A DNA stretch of 64,000 nt from Anastrepha obliqua. Taxonomy: Eukaryota > Arthropoda > Insecta > Diptera > Tephritidae. A model generated the notes under the pieces. The model was not told where the DNA came from. It saw only the letters and a program-made list of their open reading frames with translations, and ran no database searches. Both the position numbers and the translations under genes were made by a program. The DNA is taken from positions 30,850,001 through 30,914,000 of the forward strand of contig NC_072895.1 of assembly GCF_027943255.1 (NCBI RefSeq). Reading direction: 5' to 3'. Positions within the stretch are counted from its first letter, which is position 1; every line of letters starts with the position of its first letter. Shown here piece by piece: positions 32,001-44,034 of this stretch.

Positions 32001-32555
32001 ACACAAAAGGCACGGGTGAAAGAGCACATCGATGAAGACACAATCAATCATTGATATTCATTGTTGCCCAAATGGCATTGACGAGGAAGATGAAGTTGAA
32101 CCATAAAATCACATAGAGGCGGTAATCCAATGCGTTAGTTTAAATGGATAGATGTGTGCGTGCATAAGAAATTCATATTGGTTATCATTTGTTGTAATCC
32201 ATGTTATTGTTGTTGCACATTGTTGTTGCGCAGTTGAACATTTGTGGATGGTGCATATAGATGAGTCGCCATGAAAAGAAAAGAAAGACAACACGTAAAT
32301 ATATAAAGAAATTTTATTTTTTTCCTGTGAATTGTGTGCTAATTACTTCGTTTATTCACTGCACACGGCTGCAATTCTCAACTGAGATTTATAAAATAAT
32401 GAATTACCGTAAAATACTCACTCCAGCACACACGAGCCATGAAGTTCATTTCGTTCAAACCTTTTACTAAGCGCAAGCCCACTTAAGCCAAGCTTTCAAG
32501 CGACTGTATACACATTTTTGATAGCATAAATTGGAGTTAGCAGTACCTAGCAGTT
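32001..32555. other. No gene recognised
   Basis: Presumed intron or 5' region of the receptor gene. A minus-strand hydrophobic frame near 32130-32064 (RLYVILWFNFIFLVNAIWA) has no matching splice context and is not called. Confidence 0.4.
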
Positions 32556-33143
32556 GTTTTTTTTTCCTTGTTCACTCCTCTCGGGAGTATAGTGCCTCGA
32601 CATGACTCAGTCCTGCGTAGGTTTCGTTAATCTATTTGATTTCTTACAGGGTAGGTGATTAGCCTGCCGCTACCAGTCCTAAGTAGTGGGAATGCCCACC
32701 TGTCGTTGCTTAGGAACAACGCTTTCTTACTGCTTGGAACGCCATCTGTGTGTAAAATTTTTCTGGTAGAAGGATCGCACAGATGGTTGAGGGCTTCGCT
32801 GAATTTGGTGTGACTGTGCTATTATCGCGAATGTCCGATTCCTCTTGCTGGCGGCACTGATGCATTGTGTAACTGAGTATTTTTTTTGTTTTTGTTTTGC
32901 TGGTTTTAGCAGCCACCATTGCAAGTAATGCGCTGAATTTTGTGCGGGAGTAAGGATTGGAAGGATACGTTTTTTGGGGATTGAGGAATGAGATTTTTGT
33001 TTTGTTTTTTTTTTTTTTTGTTTTAGAACGAGGGAAAGTAGGTAAATTGGAACATTGCGGAGGCCGTGCTTTACGTGCGATTCGAACCCACAACTTCTAG
33101 GATGGCACGCGACTGCACTTACGCTAGACTACCGAGGTCGCAA
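32556..33143 (-). mobile_element. SINE B, full copy with tRNA-like head
   Basis: On the minus strand the head runs from 33143: 'gcgacctcggtagtctagcg' (A-box region), then 'gtgggttcgaatcgcac' (B box, consensus GGTTCGANTCC). The ~500-bp body ends in a poly(A) (reverse of ttttttttt at 32556-32565). Two other copies (29895 and 39119) share the body. The length of nearly 590 bp is large for a SINE. Confidence 0.85.
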
Positions 33144-33629
33144 CCATTGTAACCTTGCATTACCATTTCATTAGTCTGCCCTAAGATGTACATCTCTCAT
33201 CAGCCATATGAAACGAATACGTTTTTGACTTATATTTACTTACAAACTGAGAATGAGAGAAACCAGATTGCGCCAACCAGAGAGCGCGTAACGTCACACT
33301 AGTCTAGTTGTGCAGTGTTGCCAACCCTTTGCTCTTCGCAATAAATTTTGTGCATTTTTATACGCAAAATGCGAAAAATGTATACTTTGGTGCTTGTTTC
33401 TTGTTTTGAGTTGAAGTCACTAAAACTGTAATTTAAAAAAAAAAGGCTACAAAAAGTGAGTCTTGTATTTAATGTGTATGCTGAGAAGATTTCAGTGCTA
33501 TTGAAAATTTGTTGTTTCGTATATAATTTGATGTTTTGCGAGTGAAAATCTCATTTTTTGCTTCTTTTGAGGTAATAAAAGAAAATTTGATCTACTTTTT
33601 TCAACTATTTTTAACAATTGAAACCTTTC
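33144..33629. other. No gene recognised
   Basis: AT-rich sequence between SINE B and a piggyBac remnant; it may include decayed 5' parts of the latter. Confidence 0.4.
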
Positions 33630-34290
33630 CATGAATTTTGAAAAAAAAGCCATGGAATTAACCGTTGGAGTCCAGGGAAGCAGTATCGCGCTTATCTTGT
33701 TTTGTGTCGAGAATACGAAGACGCTGCTGCTGGTAGTATACTTTGCGCAATTATTTAGAGAAGTTGTAGTAATATCAGTGAAATCCACGGTGCCAGTAAC
33801 TACTACAGAAATAAAAGCATTTGTTGCGGTTCTGTTTGAAACGGGCATTACATTGGAGTAAAGGTTCGAGAAGCATCCCATGGTTTGGCAAAATTTTTGC
33901 TAGTGATAAGTTTCAGTTGATTTTGAAGTTTTTCCACCTGGTCAACAACAACAATTTAGCGCCATCAGGACATCCAAATTACAATTCGTGTGGTAAATTC
34001 AACTGCATAGTGGACTACGCGAATAAAATCTGCCGAGAACAATATTCGCCACCCTGTCAGATGAGTACAGACGAGTCTTTAGTTGGCACTTATTGTCACT
34101 TTATTATAAAGCAGTATCTTCCGAACAAGAAACATCACAAATAGGGAATCAAGTTTTGAATGATGTGTGATTCAAATTATGGTTTGGGATTTTTTTGTGG
34201 TGCAAAGGTGCAAAGTCAAACGATGATAAACAGGAAATAAAAAAGAATTGTCTCGGTTATGTAGTGGCGAAAAATCTTCTTAGCTAGTTC
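33630..34290 (+). pseudogene. piggyBac-like transposase remnant
   Basis: The frame reads ISVKSTVPVTTTEIKAFVAV, then after a frameshift RSIPWFGKIFASDKFQLILK, FFHLVNNNNLAPSGHPNYNS, CGKFNCIVDYANKICREQYS and MSTDESLVGTYCHF, then QYLPNKKHHK, a stop, and GIKF and GLGFF pieces. (S)FDESL-type wording contains the first catalytic aspartate of the DDE_Tnp_1_7 fold, and 'QYLPNK.HH.WGIKFW' is the following block. Only the N-terminal third survives. No CCC-type ends with TTAA were found around it. It may belong to the same superfamily as the TTAA-flanked elements at 6298, 17192 and 22266, though nothing links it to them directly. Confidence 0.8.
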
Positions 34291-35469
34291 CTCCCCGTGG
34301 TCGCCGACTGGGCAATGGGCACCACTGGCTGCATTGCATGAGGTTAGGTTTAACCAGGTCTACCTGATTGCAATGTGGACAGGTGATGTCTAGCTAAGAT
34401 CAATGTATGACCTCTCCTTCCTCTCTGCGGTGACTAACTCTATATGTTATCCCAAGGGGTGGTCGGGGTGCTAATACAAAGATCATTGCTAATGAGGTTC
34501 CTGGCGGCTAGGAATGAAACGCTATGGGTTTCAGATCCCTGAAATAAAAACTCATATGGAGGTAGACGAAGAAAACACACGGGTTAGGATAGTAACCCAA
34601 ATGTCGGTGGGAGAAGAGGCTGCTACCACCGGCGGGCACAGTGAAGACGGAAGCTGTGTCGCCAGCGGCCACACCTCTACTATAACTATAACGGGAGCAG
34701 GTTATATTTAGAAAGAGGGTCTCCAAATACCCAATAATTGTTTTTGTGTGAAATGTCACCTTGACAATGAGAATAAGCTTAAAATTTTTGTATCGATACT
34801 TTTTGAGATATCGATTACTACAGGCATCTACCGAGAAAATAATGGATTTCTTTTTCCCCAAACTAATATATTTTTATATGTAAATATATAAAATTATATG
34901 TTTATATGTAGCATACATTGAAAATAAAATTGCCGCAAGCGTCGAAAACGAAGATGTGCGCCACGTATCCACTTACATTATCGCAGCTTATCCATTTGAA
35001 TCTGCATTAGCAACTTGAGTGCTGCAACACCAAACACCAATACCCAATTGCCGTTATCGTTAATGCCAGCCGTTTCATCAATACTGTCGCCCCACGTATC
35101 ACTGCCTTGTCACCGCACAGCTCATTGCCACTTTGGCAGATTGACAATTGGATGTCATCGTAGTCATTTGTGTTAATTTCTCTAGGCAAACACACTTACG
35201 GTACACATCTCATTATGTAGCTTTTAGAGATAGCTGAGCATATCCTAAGCTATTAATGAAAGAATAACAAACAAATTCGACAGCGAGGGTACACAAAAAT
35301 CACAAAAAAAAATTTTGCCTAAAAATTTTGAAAAACAACAAAAATAATTTTTTCCAAAAAAAAAATGTTTTTCAAAAAAAAACTATTTTCTCAAAACAAA
35401 AAAAAAGTATTTTCTCAAAACACAATAAAAAAATTTTCCCAAAAAAAAATATTTTTTTTTTCAAAGCGA
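34291..35469. other. No gene recognised
   Basis: A GC-richer stretch at 34270-34710 includes a 65-codon frame (34514-34711: MEVDEENTRVRIVTQMSVGE and so on) that could be the start of a retroelement gag-like ORF, but no Cys knuckles follow. The segment 35000-35190 is also less AT-rich, with no confirmed coding role. The rest is AT-rich. Confidence 0.35.
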
Positions 35470-36055
35470 GTTTGATCCTAAAAGATTAAATAAAAATAAT
35501 AAAAATGTTCAATAGAACCGAAGAACTGGTTTTTAAAAAACCATAAAACATACCAAATTCTGATTAAAAGTTTAAAATTTTGATGAGTTTTTCTCCAAAA
35601 AAAAATTATTTTCCCCAAAAAAATGTTTTTCACTTTGAGAGTTTGATCCTAAAAATTTAAATAAAAATAATAAAAATCTTCAATAGAACCGAAGAACTGA
35701 TTTTTAAAAAACTATAAAATATACCAATTCAAAAAAAAAAAATTTCCCAAAAAAAAAAATAATAAAAATGTTCAATAGAACCGAAGAACTGGTTTTTAAA
35801 AAACCATAAAACATACCAAATTCTGATTAAAAAGTTTGCAATTTTGATGAATTTTTTTCCAAACAAAAATTATTTTCCCAAAAAAAAATGTTTTTCACTT
35901 TGAGAGTTTGATCCTAAAAATTTAAATAAAAGTAATAAAAATGTTCAATAGAACCGCAGAACTAGTTAAAAAGAAAAAAACTATAAAATATACCAAATTC
36001 CTATTAAAAAGTTTGAAATTATGATAAAATTTTGATGAATTTTTCTGGATTGCAC
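35470..36055. repeat. Tandem repeat, unit ~170 bp, four copies
   Basis: Each unit holds 'gagtttgatcctaaaaattt', 'caatagaaccgaagaactgg', 'ctataaaatataccaaattc' and 'ttttgatgaatttttctcc', followed by A-runs. Units start near 35468, 35640, ~35757 (its first words are lost) and 35905. Units 2 and 3 are joined at a short A-rich deletion. It is non-coding. Confidence 0.8.
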
Positions 36056-37047
36056 AAAAAATTTGAAGCTTTGACTCATTTAACTTTCAATAAAAAATGA
36101 AGAGTATTTTTATTGAAAATTAGTTAATATTGAGAGTTAAATCAAAACAATGAAATGTCAAAATTTATAACCAGAAGAGGTGCGTAGTTTTGGGTTTTTG
36201 TCGATATGGGTAAAATCCGACTTTAGAAATGGCTGAAAATTATTTCTACTTCTTATCTAATTATGTTAATTTAATTATTTATTTAATTTATTATTTAATT
36301 CTTATCTAATTATTTTATAATCAACAGCACGAGAAGCCTAGTCTTTCTCCACTTTGTGCTTCCTATATGAAAATCTTAATTTCGCGTCTGTGTGGTAAAA
36401 AAAATCCTTATAGTTTTGCGAAATCGCTCTAAGGCTTTTTTTTTTTTGATTACCCGTTCACTTCTGCATTGCCAGCACATTATTATATTAGCCATTATGG
36501 TGGCCTAAAATCCTACAGCGCCTACACTCAGTGACAGCCATGGACTTCCTATTATAGTAAATTGTGGTTTGTAGATAATACTGCCGATTTTCATATAAGA
36601 TTGCCATACAGCATAGACTTTTTCCCCACATGCATCTCCGGTAATCGGAAACCGCAAATATTATCGATTTCATAAATATTTGTCGGCTTAACATCGATCC
36701 ATATTACCATAAACTGCATATCGCATCAGCCCATCTGCGGCTTTTATCATCCCCCACTTGAACAGAAAAAATATATTCGAAGCATCATTAAGAAAGCGAA
36801 CCGTCAATATGACAAAATTTAAACTTCGAAATGCCTTCGAACTTACAGCGACCATCGTCAACTGTGATGTGGCCACTAAAACGATCCCTCCTCTCCTTCT
36901 GCGGAGACACCCTTCCCAGAACTGCTTTCTATATTACTACGGGAGGCCCTAGAACGGCATCCATAAAGGACCAATTCTATTCACCCACCTGGGTCCACCA
37001 TATTTGTAGCCAGGTTTCATGCTATAGGCTCGTCTTCTTGAATATCT
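36056..37047. other. No gene recognised
   Basis: AT-rich to 36450, then more balanced sequence with a 90-codon frame (36831-37103, plus) that overlaps the 3' end of the R1 fragment. No domain was recognised. Confidence 0.4.
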
Positions 37048-37875
37048 CTATCTGGGTGGCTTCACTTTGTTGCGCTGTGTCGAGGTCAATCTTTTTTTCG
37101 TAGTATGATCTCGATGTATTTCATTACCGCGTTCCAGCTGTCCCCACGTTCGAGCATTTTGCTCCCTCAGAGCATTTCTTTCCGCGAGCCATCTGTTACA
37201 ACTAAAAAACGTGTTTTCAGCGTCATCGCTCGGTGTTTCGCAGTATATGCACTTGGAATCGATTACCTTGCCCGTACGGTATAGGTATCTCCGGAAGTAT
37301 CCGTGGCCCGAGAGGAACTGAGTTAAGAAGTACTTCACTTCCCCGAAGTTCCTTTGGACCCATTTGTCAATTGATGGAATAAGTTTCGCCGTCCATCTGC
37401 CACTCGGTTCAGTGTCCCATCGGCTTTGCCACCGCATCTCCGTTCTGAGAAGCTAGTGATGACGTGTTTCTGCTTAGATTTCCACGCATCCATTCGTTCC
37501 CGGACCATGAGGTCGACGGGTATCTGCCCGTTGATCACGAAAATTGCTGCGCCTGAGACAGTGCGGTAGGCTGAGGCAACTCTGAGGGCCGCTGTTCGTT
37601 GCACAGCATCCAGAGCTTTGCGCTTGGCTTTGCAGTTTAGCGCAAGCCCCCATACTTCGCTGCCGTATAGGAGAATTGAGTTTGTGGCCGCCATAATTAG
37701 CTTTTTTTTGCTCTGTGTTGACCCACCGATGTTTGCTATTGATCTACTTAATATACCCGTGACCTTTGCTGCTTTGGTAGCCGCATGCCGTGTCTGGACC
37801 CAGAGAGTAAGCCTGCAGTCAAGTTGAATACCTAAGTATTTCACTACTTTTTGGGTCACCCGCTGTCTACAATTA
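37048..37875 (-). mobile_element. R1-clade retrotransposon, C-terminal fragment
   Basis: The minus strand reads TQKVVKYLGIQLDCRLTLWV, KKKLIMAATNSILLYGSEVW, ALDAVQRTAALRVASAYRTV and INGQIPVDLMVRERM. After a frameshift it continues RWQSRWDTEPSGRWTAKLIP, YFLTQFLSGHGYFRRYLYR, and a Cys knuckle CIYCETPSDDAENTFFSC in which the expected His is Asn. This is the region after the RT palm of an R1-clade ORF2, from a family different from the copy at 12955. The RT core upstream (37880-38000) is scrambled. Confidence 0.8.
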
Positions 37876-39118
37876 TTCCAACAAAAACGTTAGAACCTTT
37901 AATATAACAAATTGTTGTTTGTCTAATCCCATGCCTTATAGATTGTCTATAGTAATGTGGACGCTCCTCTCTTTTAGTTTCATCCTCCGTGACCTGTTCG
38001 GCCATCAACGTTCGCATCTCTTTCGCTTCTATGTATAATTTAGAGGAAGTCCGTACAAATATCGCGGCAAGTACGAATGAGGACATTAGTACGTTTAGCT
38101 GATAGCTGAGTAATTCCGTTGTGAAGCTCGAATGATCTTCTTCAAGATCAGATTAAGGAAACCACAGAGTCATCCTTTTACCAACACCCTTTACTATCAA
38201 ACGGCTCAGAGAAGTACTTCACAATTTACGTGGAACTTGAAATTTCTACAATCTTCAGCTTGCTCAGTAGTAGAAACAGTAAATTTGGCCTTCGCCTGAC
38301 ACACCTGTACTCTTACGCGCAGTATGGAGCTGTCGAAGATTTAAACCATTTCTCGACGGAGTAGATCTCCTTTTAGCTATCTTATCAATTCCTTACCGCC
38401 GTAGTTCAAGAGCATAACCTAGTGTTCACAGTCTTCCTTATCTTCAGCTGCTTAATTATATTTCCACTTCGTCAGGCACTGAGCCGTCGATTTCACTGCC
38501 CTTCGCTGGAGATTCTGGTTGCTATATTCACGTTATTTACATTTCTGTTATCTTTACCACTTAGTGTAAAAGCAAAAAATCCACCATAAAAAAACTTAAG
38601 TAAGAAATCGACGTTGAACTTCAGCTTCATTATTTATTCCTCTGAGAATAGGATCTCGATCTCTAGTCAAGTATGTGGAGATTACGACTACGGGAGTTTG
38701 AACAAAAGTTGAGGAATGCGAAGTAAGTAGCGAGGTGAATCTTACAACACACCAAAGATGCAGTGGTGAACAATCTAAACGTCACTCAGAAGCTTGAATT
38801 CAGCTCGAATTCAAATACTGTGAAATGTTGGTACTTGGCTATGTTGGAATGTCTGGTATTCTTTACCCGCATTCTGAGGCCGTCCAAAAATTGGGCTCTT
38901 TTTCTTTGTCCAGCTTCTGGATGAAAGATAGTTTTTAGGAGAAGCATTTTCCTGGCACAAATGGGCTCGAAAACCTGTCATTGTCTGTCGAGAAATGAAT
39001 GGAAAAACGTCTTTTATCAATGGATCTTTCATGCTCACAACTCAGTGCACATTGAATGTCCATCGCGTCAAGCCACTTGACTTCGGAGCCAACTATTTCT
39101 CCATAATTAACGTGGGCA
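37876..39118. other. No gene recognised
   Basis: It may include decayed R1 sequence near its left edge. Frames of 68-76 codons show no domain. Confidence 0.35.
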
Positions 39119-39636
39119 TTTTTTTCCTTTATTCACTCACCTCGAAAAGACTCAGCCTTGCCTTGGTTTCGTTAATCTATTCTGGCAGGGTGGGTGATTA
39201 GTCTGCTGCTACCAGTCCTAAATAGCGGGAATGCCCACCTGTCGTTGCTTAGGAACAACGCCTTCTTACTGCTTGGAGCGCCATCTGTGTTTTACATTTT
39301 TCTGGCAAAAGGGCCGCACAGATGGTTGAGGACTTTGCTGAGTTTTTGGTGTGTCTGCGCTCTTACCGCGATTGCCCGCTTCCTCTTGCTAGCGCCACTG
39401 ATGCGATGTGTAACTGTGTCTCTTTCTTTGTTCTTTGCTTGTTTTAGCAGGCACAATGCAAGTAATACGCTGACTTTTGTTTGGGAGGTTTTTTGGGGTT
39501 GAGGAATGCATTTTTTTTTTATAGGAAAGTAGGCAAGCTTGGAAAAGTGCGAGGACCGTGCTTTACGTGGGATTCGAACCCACAACCTCTAGGATGGCAG
39601 GCTAGTGCACTTACGCTAGACTACCGAGGCCGCAAG
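39119..39636 (-). mobile_element. SINE B, full copy
   Basis: The minus-strand head at ~39636 (gcggcctcggtagtctagcg) is followed by the B box 'gtgggttcgaatcccac', a near-perfect polymerase III box. The same body as at 29895 and 32556 follows and ends 'gagtgaataaaggaaaaaaa'. It is the best-preserved head of the three copies. Confidence 0.88.
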
Positions 39637-42600
39637 GTAGGTAAACTGCAATTAAATTACAGACTAAGAAAGTCACTTGTGACAGAAGCAAGAGGAGCTC
39701 TGTTAATATGCGAATAGCTCTACTGCCAATACCTTCGAGCTGGTGTTTTAGTCAATTTACCTTAGAGTTACGCTCCTTTAGAACATATTCAACTACTTTT
39801 GTAATACAATTTTCAAGTTACATTTTTTTCTTCTCTTTGAACTTTCCGGGGCTTATAATACCATCATATCATAAATTAAGTTTGCTGCGCATTTTTACTG
39901 CAATTAGCAGAACTTTAACCCCTTAATGAGCGGAACTTAAAAGCGAACTTAGCTTGCGAACTGTTAAATGGTTTTTTCGGAGTCCTTAGCTGCTGAGCGC
40001 ATTTCACAAATTGACTTCGCAAAGTTTTACGTTTATATCTACATATTAAAGTGCAGTGAGGACATTAAAGTAGCCCAACTACAACGGCAACAAGAAGCGA
40101 AAACCTTGAAAAAATGTTGGCGAAAAGAGTAAGTAATCATAATGACGTTGATGATTAAAAACTTTACGCGCATTGCATGCAACAAAATACGCAACACAAA
40201 GGAAGATAATGAAAAAAAAAACTCAAACGGTTCTTCAACATTATAGTTGCGCACTAAGACAACGCACAGTGGTCCGACCAGAAGGCGTTGGCGGACAAAA
40301 TTCAAAAACTCATTTAATTAAGCTGAAAATATATATTTAGGGGTTTTAAGGATCAGTGATGACGAATCTGCTCTTAGTTTTAGCAAATTTTAAATTCATT
40401 GAATACTATAAACACATTTTTACTTCCGTAATTAGCTGGTGAGTTCATTTTTACATTGTTCACGACCCCAGAGAGTACCACGTGGAGGTTTACGGTAAGG
40501 TTATTCTCTCCTCATTTTTTTTTTGTTTTTAGATTTTTTTTATTTTTTATATTATTTTTTTTTTTTAATTATTTTTTTTAATTTTTAAATTTTTTTTTAT
40601 TTTTAATTTTTTTTTTAATTTTTAGTTTTTAAATTTTTTTTTTGTTTTAGTTTTTAAATTGTTTTTGGATATTTAGTTGTTTTTTTGTTTTTCATTTTTA
40701 ATTTTTTTTTATGATTTAGAATCCTCGGTTTCTGATGAGCTGTTTTCTGAGGCTGGATCATTTTTTAAATTTAAAAGCGCAAGAACCTTTTTTGAAAATG
40801 GTTTTGGATTGTTTTTCGGAACCTTAGTTTTTGATATTATAATTACATCTGATGAACAAAGCAAAGCATTTAATAAATCTTGATTTTATTATTACAAGCA
40901 ATTCTCAGATGTTCGTTAAAATTCTAATCGGCTTATGCCCGTTCCTCCAGTGACAGATAAAAATGTTATATTATTATATATAATTTTATTGTATATAGTT
41001 TTATATATACATATATCATATTAATATTGTAATAATATTAAAAAAAAATTTGTTTTTTTATTAAAATTGTTTTTTTTTTAGTTGCCTCTTAATGCTGATG
41101 GGGTCTGTGATGCCTTTTTCTGTCTTTTACACAAAATTGCATAAGCCATATGCAACGTTTTGCCTGTGGGTAAATGCACAAAAGCTACATTATTTTTAAT
41201 TTGCGCAACTTTGCGCAACAGGTTTCAGTTTGAGATCAAAGCTGAAATATGTGGCTACATCACTCATGTTGATTTCAAGTGGACCGGTGTGGACCACTCG
41301 AAAAAATGATCTTTAAAAAAAAAAATTTCGAAAAATTTTGAAATTTCAAAAAAAAAAATTGGATTTTGTGCCACAACTTAAGAGAATTATTACTGTTTCC
41401 GTTAATATATTCAATTATCTTTTTTTTTTTTCAATATTTGGTTAACAATCAAATGGTAATATTTATTTGCAGACATGAAAATGAAACTCTTGTATGAAGT
41501 ACGATTTGCATACAATTTCATGTTTAAAGTAAAAAAACTACAATGAAAAAATTTTTAAATTAAGTAATATTTTCAGGAAATCTGCCTTGAATATTTAAGA
41601 AAACATCTGCATTATCAAATTTTTATTTCAAAAATGTTGAAAAATTGAATTTTGTCCGGCCGCCGGACCACTGTGCAACGTGGCAATAAAAATGTGCCAT
41701 GTAATGATTTTCAAGTGCGCAGTGAGCAGCCGGCAGAGTGAAGAAATTTAACGCTGCAAGGGCTAAGTACCCGGCATAGCATCGCGGGGAGTGTCGAGCC
41801 AAGACAGATATGGTGGCAAGAGTATTAAATAACCCTAAACAGTCATGACTTGCGTCATAAAATTCCAAAGAAGTGGAGACAATGAGGTGTGAGATGTGAG
41901 ATGTATAAAAGAAGGTGTAAGGAAGGGGCCGGGAGTCAAAAAGAACTGACGCAAGTAAGAGGTTTGTGCAAAAACGGAGGTGAATTTTCAAATTTCGCGC
42001 GGGCTACGTACATTCAACTTCGGTTATTATTTTGTTTTTGTATGTTGGTACACTCGCCTCGAAGATATGTTCGCGGTTTTCGCAAAACAGCAGGTTTAGT
42101 TTGCTTACGAGAGGCATAAATAGGAAAAGTGTTTAGCGTCTTCGGCGATTTGCTGCTATCGCAAGAAATAGATCAAAGAAATTACACCAAATTTTGTGTA
42201 AAAAATGTATAATTTTGTAGAGCTGAAAGAGTTCTATCCAATCAATACTTACCCTTTGCCAAACAGCAAGCAAATTGTGAAATAAAAGAAAAAACAAATT
42301 TGGTGCACTCGCTAAACAGCCCACATTTAGACTCAGATAAATTAACTTTAAGGCTGCACTGAAAGCCATAATCTCGTAATGCATCAACCATATCCTGTAG
42401 ATCGGTACCGCTAATATTGTAATGAGTTCAGGATCAAAGTGAATGTCTTTGCTTGTGTGGCGCCGCGCAGCGCAGCGTTTTGAGTATTGACTTGGTAAGA
42501 ACAAAACAGAACAGTTTTTTATTTTTCAAAATATTGCTCTGCTTTTTATTGCTACTTAGAACCAGAATTCGTAAATTACAGTAATAAATCAGTCGTAAGA

Positions 42601-42685
42601 AATCAGTCATTCAATGACACATATATTTCAAATGTAATAAAATCAGCAGTTTGCCCAAATTATCTTATGCTTTACCACTGTATTA
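39637..42685. other. No gene recognised; long T-rich tracts
   Basis: 40515-40720 is almost pure T with scattered A/G, and 40970-41090 is AT-rich with a TATATA run. Frames at 41623-41991 (minus), 41889-42119 (plus) and 42133-42504 (minus) lack recognisable domains. Confidence 0.45.
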
Positions 42686-43991
42686 CTGTGGGCAAAAAGT
42701 AAGGTGAATTTGATGGTAAAATGAAAAATCTTTATTTATTTTTGTAAATCAATTTCATCCCCTTCAAAATAATCCCCTCTCTATGAAATACACTTATACC
42801 AACGATTTTTCCAATCCCCGAAACATGCCAAATAGTCCATTTCCGGTATAGCCATCAGCATCTTCTTCGATTCAGCTTTTATCTCCTCAATCGACTCAAA
42901 ACGTGTTCCCCGGAGTGGTCTCTTGAATTTTGGGAATAGCCAGAAGTCACACGGAGCCAAATCAGGCGAATACGGTGCTTGCGGAACGATATGCGTGGAA
43001 TTTTTGGCGAAATGGTCACGAAGAACGAGTGCAGTGTGAGACGGTGCATTATGGTGATGCAAAAACCAAGAGTTGTTGGCCCATAATTCTGGTCTTTTTA
43101 GACGAATTGCTTCACGTAAACGACACATAACGCTCAAATAATATTCCTTATTAACAGTTTGGCCAGGTGGAAGGAATTCATAGTGCACCACACCACGAAA
43201 ATCGAAAAAAACTGTCATCATGACCTTTATTTTTGAACGACTTTGACGTGCTCTTTTCGGTTTGGCCTCACCTTTAGCACGATATTCGCTTGATTGGTCG
43301 GTTGTTTCAGGGTCGTAAGCATAAATCCAAGTCTCATCTCCCGTAATGATGCATTTGAGCTTGTCCTGATAGTCTGAAAGCATTGTTTCACACACATCAA
43401 CGCGACGACTTTTTTCCAAGAAATTGAGAGTTTGCGGTACCAAGCGAGATTTGACTTTTCGTAGGCCCAAATGGTCTTTAAAAATGGTTTTCACAGATCC
43501 TTCTGATATTCCGATCATATCAGTAAGGTCTTTAATAGTCAACCGACGATTTTTGAGCACTAACTCCTTCACTTTATTGACGTGTTGGTCATCTGTTGAC
43601 GTCGATTTTCGTCCGGGGCGCTCCAAGTCATCAACACGTTCTCGACCCTCTTTGAGTCTTTGTACCTATAAACATTTTTCTGCGACATGGTCGAATCACC
43701 AAAGGCCTTCTGCAACATGCTAAACGTTTCCGCAGCCAAAATTTCATTCAGCAAACAAAATTTGATGGCACTTCTCTGCTCAATCAAATCAGACATTGTA
43801 AAAATCGAAATATGTACTCTCTGCACTCGTTTGGTAAACACAAGCGTAAATATATTACTGATAATGACATTCACATGAAAGTTGGCCCAGATGTTATTAA
43901 TAGTGCTGCCAACTCATGAAAAAAATAACTAGAGCGAAATTTTAATCCCGCGAAGTTTTACAAATAAATTCACCTTACTTTTTGCCCACAG
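42686..43991 (-). mobile_element. mariner (DD34D), complete ends, nearly intact
   Basis: A 1306-bp element has perfect inverted ends of at least 25 bp beginning CTGTGGGCAAAAAGTAAGGT, each flanked by TA (42684-42685, 43992-43993). It is the least decayed mariner in the window. See the transposase entry for coding defects. The complete ends and intact TA duplication suggest fairly recent arrival. Confidence 0.95.
42736..43796 (-). pseudogene. mariner transposase with catalytic D-to-H change
   Basis: The start is MSDLIEQRSAIKFCLLNEIL at 43796. A frameshift near 43625-43640 links it to KEGRERVDDLERPGRKS, after which the frame is open for 281 codons to a TAG at 42781-42783. The normal end lies 15 codons further on (GDYFEGDEIDLQK, stop at 42736). 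The second helix-turn-helix is around LTIKDLTDMIGISEGSVKTI. The first D is in IITGDETW and the third in SPDLAPCDFW. Between them the usual HHDNAPSH reads HHHNAPSH, so the second catalytic aspartate is His, exactly 34 residues before the third. With the frameshift and early stop, it should be catalytically dead. Confidence 0.93.
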
Positions 43992-44034
43992 TAGTATATT
44001 ATTAAAAAAAAATTAAATTCACAGCAGTATGGAA

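Noticed and set aside
32064..32130. Hydrophobic minus-strand segment upstream of the TM1-TM2 exon, considered as the missing N-terminal receptor exon
   Set aside because: It does not end in a phase-1 donor, stops soon after, and lacks the expected residues before GNVFV.
34980..35200. Less AT-rich minus-strand stretch (with text such as DSIDETAGINDNGNW), considered as a receptor N-terminal exon
   Set aside because: A stop (TAA) precedes the only nearby donor-like GTAAGT, the phase is wrong, and no family match is recognisable.
39560..39636. tRNA gene on the minus strand (A and B boxes present)
   Set aside because: It does not continue into a complete cloverleaf with a 3' acceptor partner; the sequence runs into the SINE B body, which recurs twice elsewhere.
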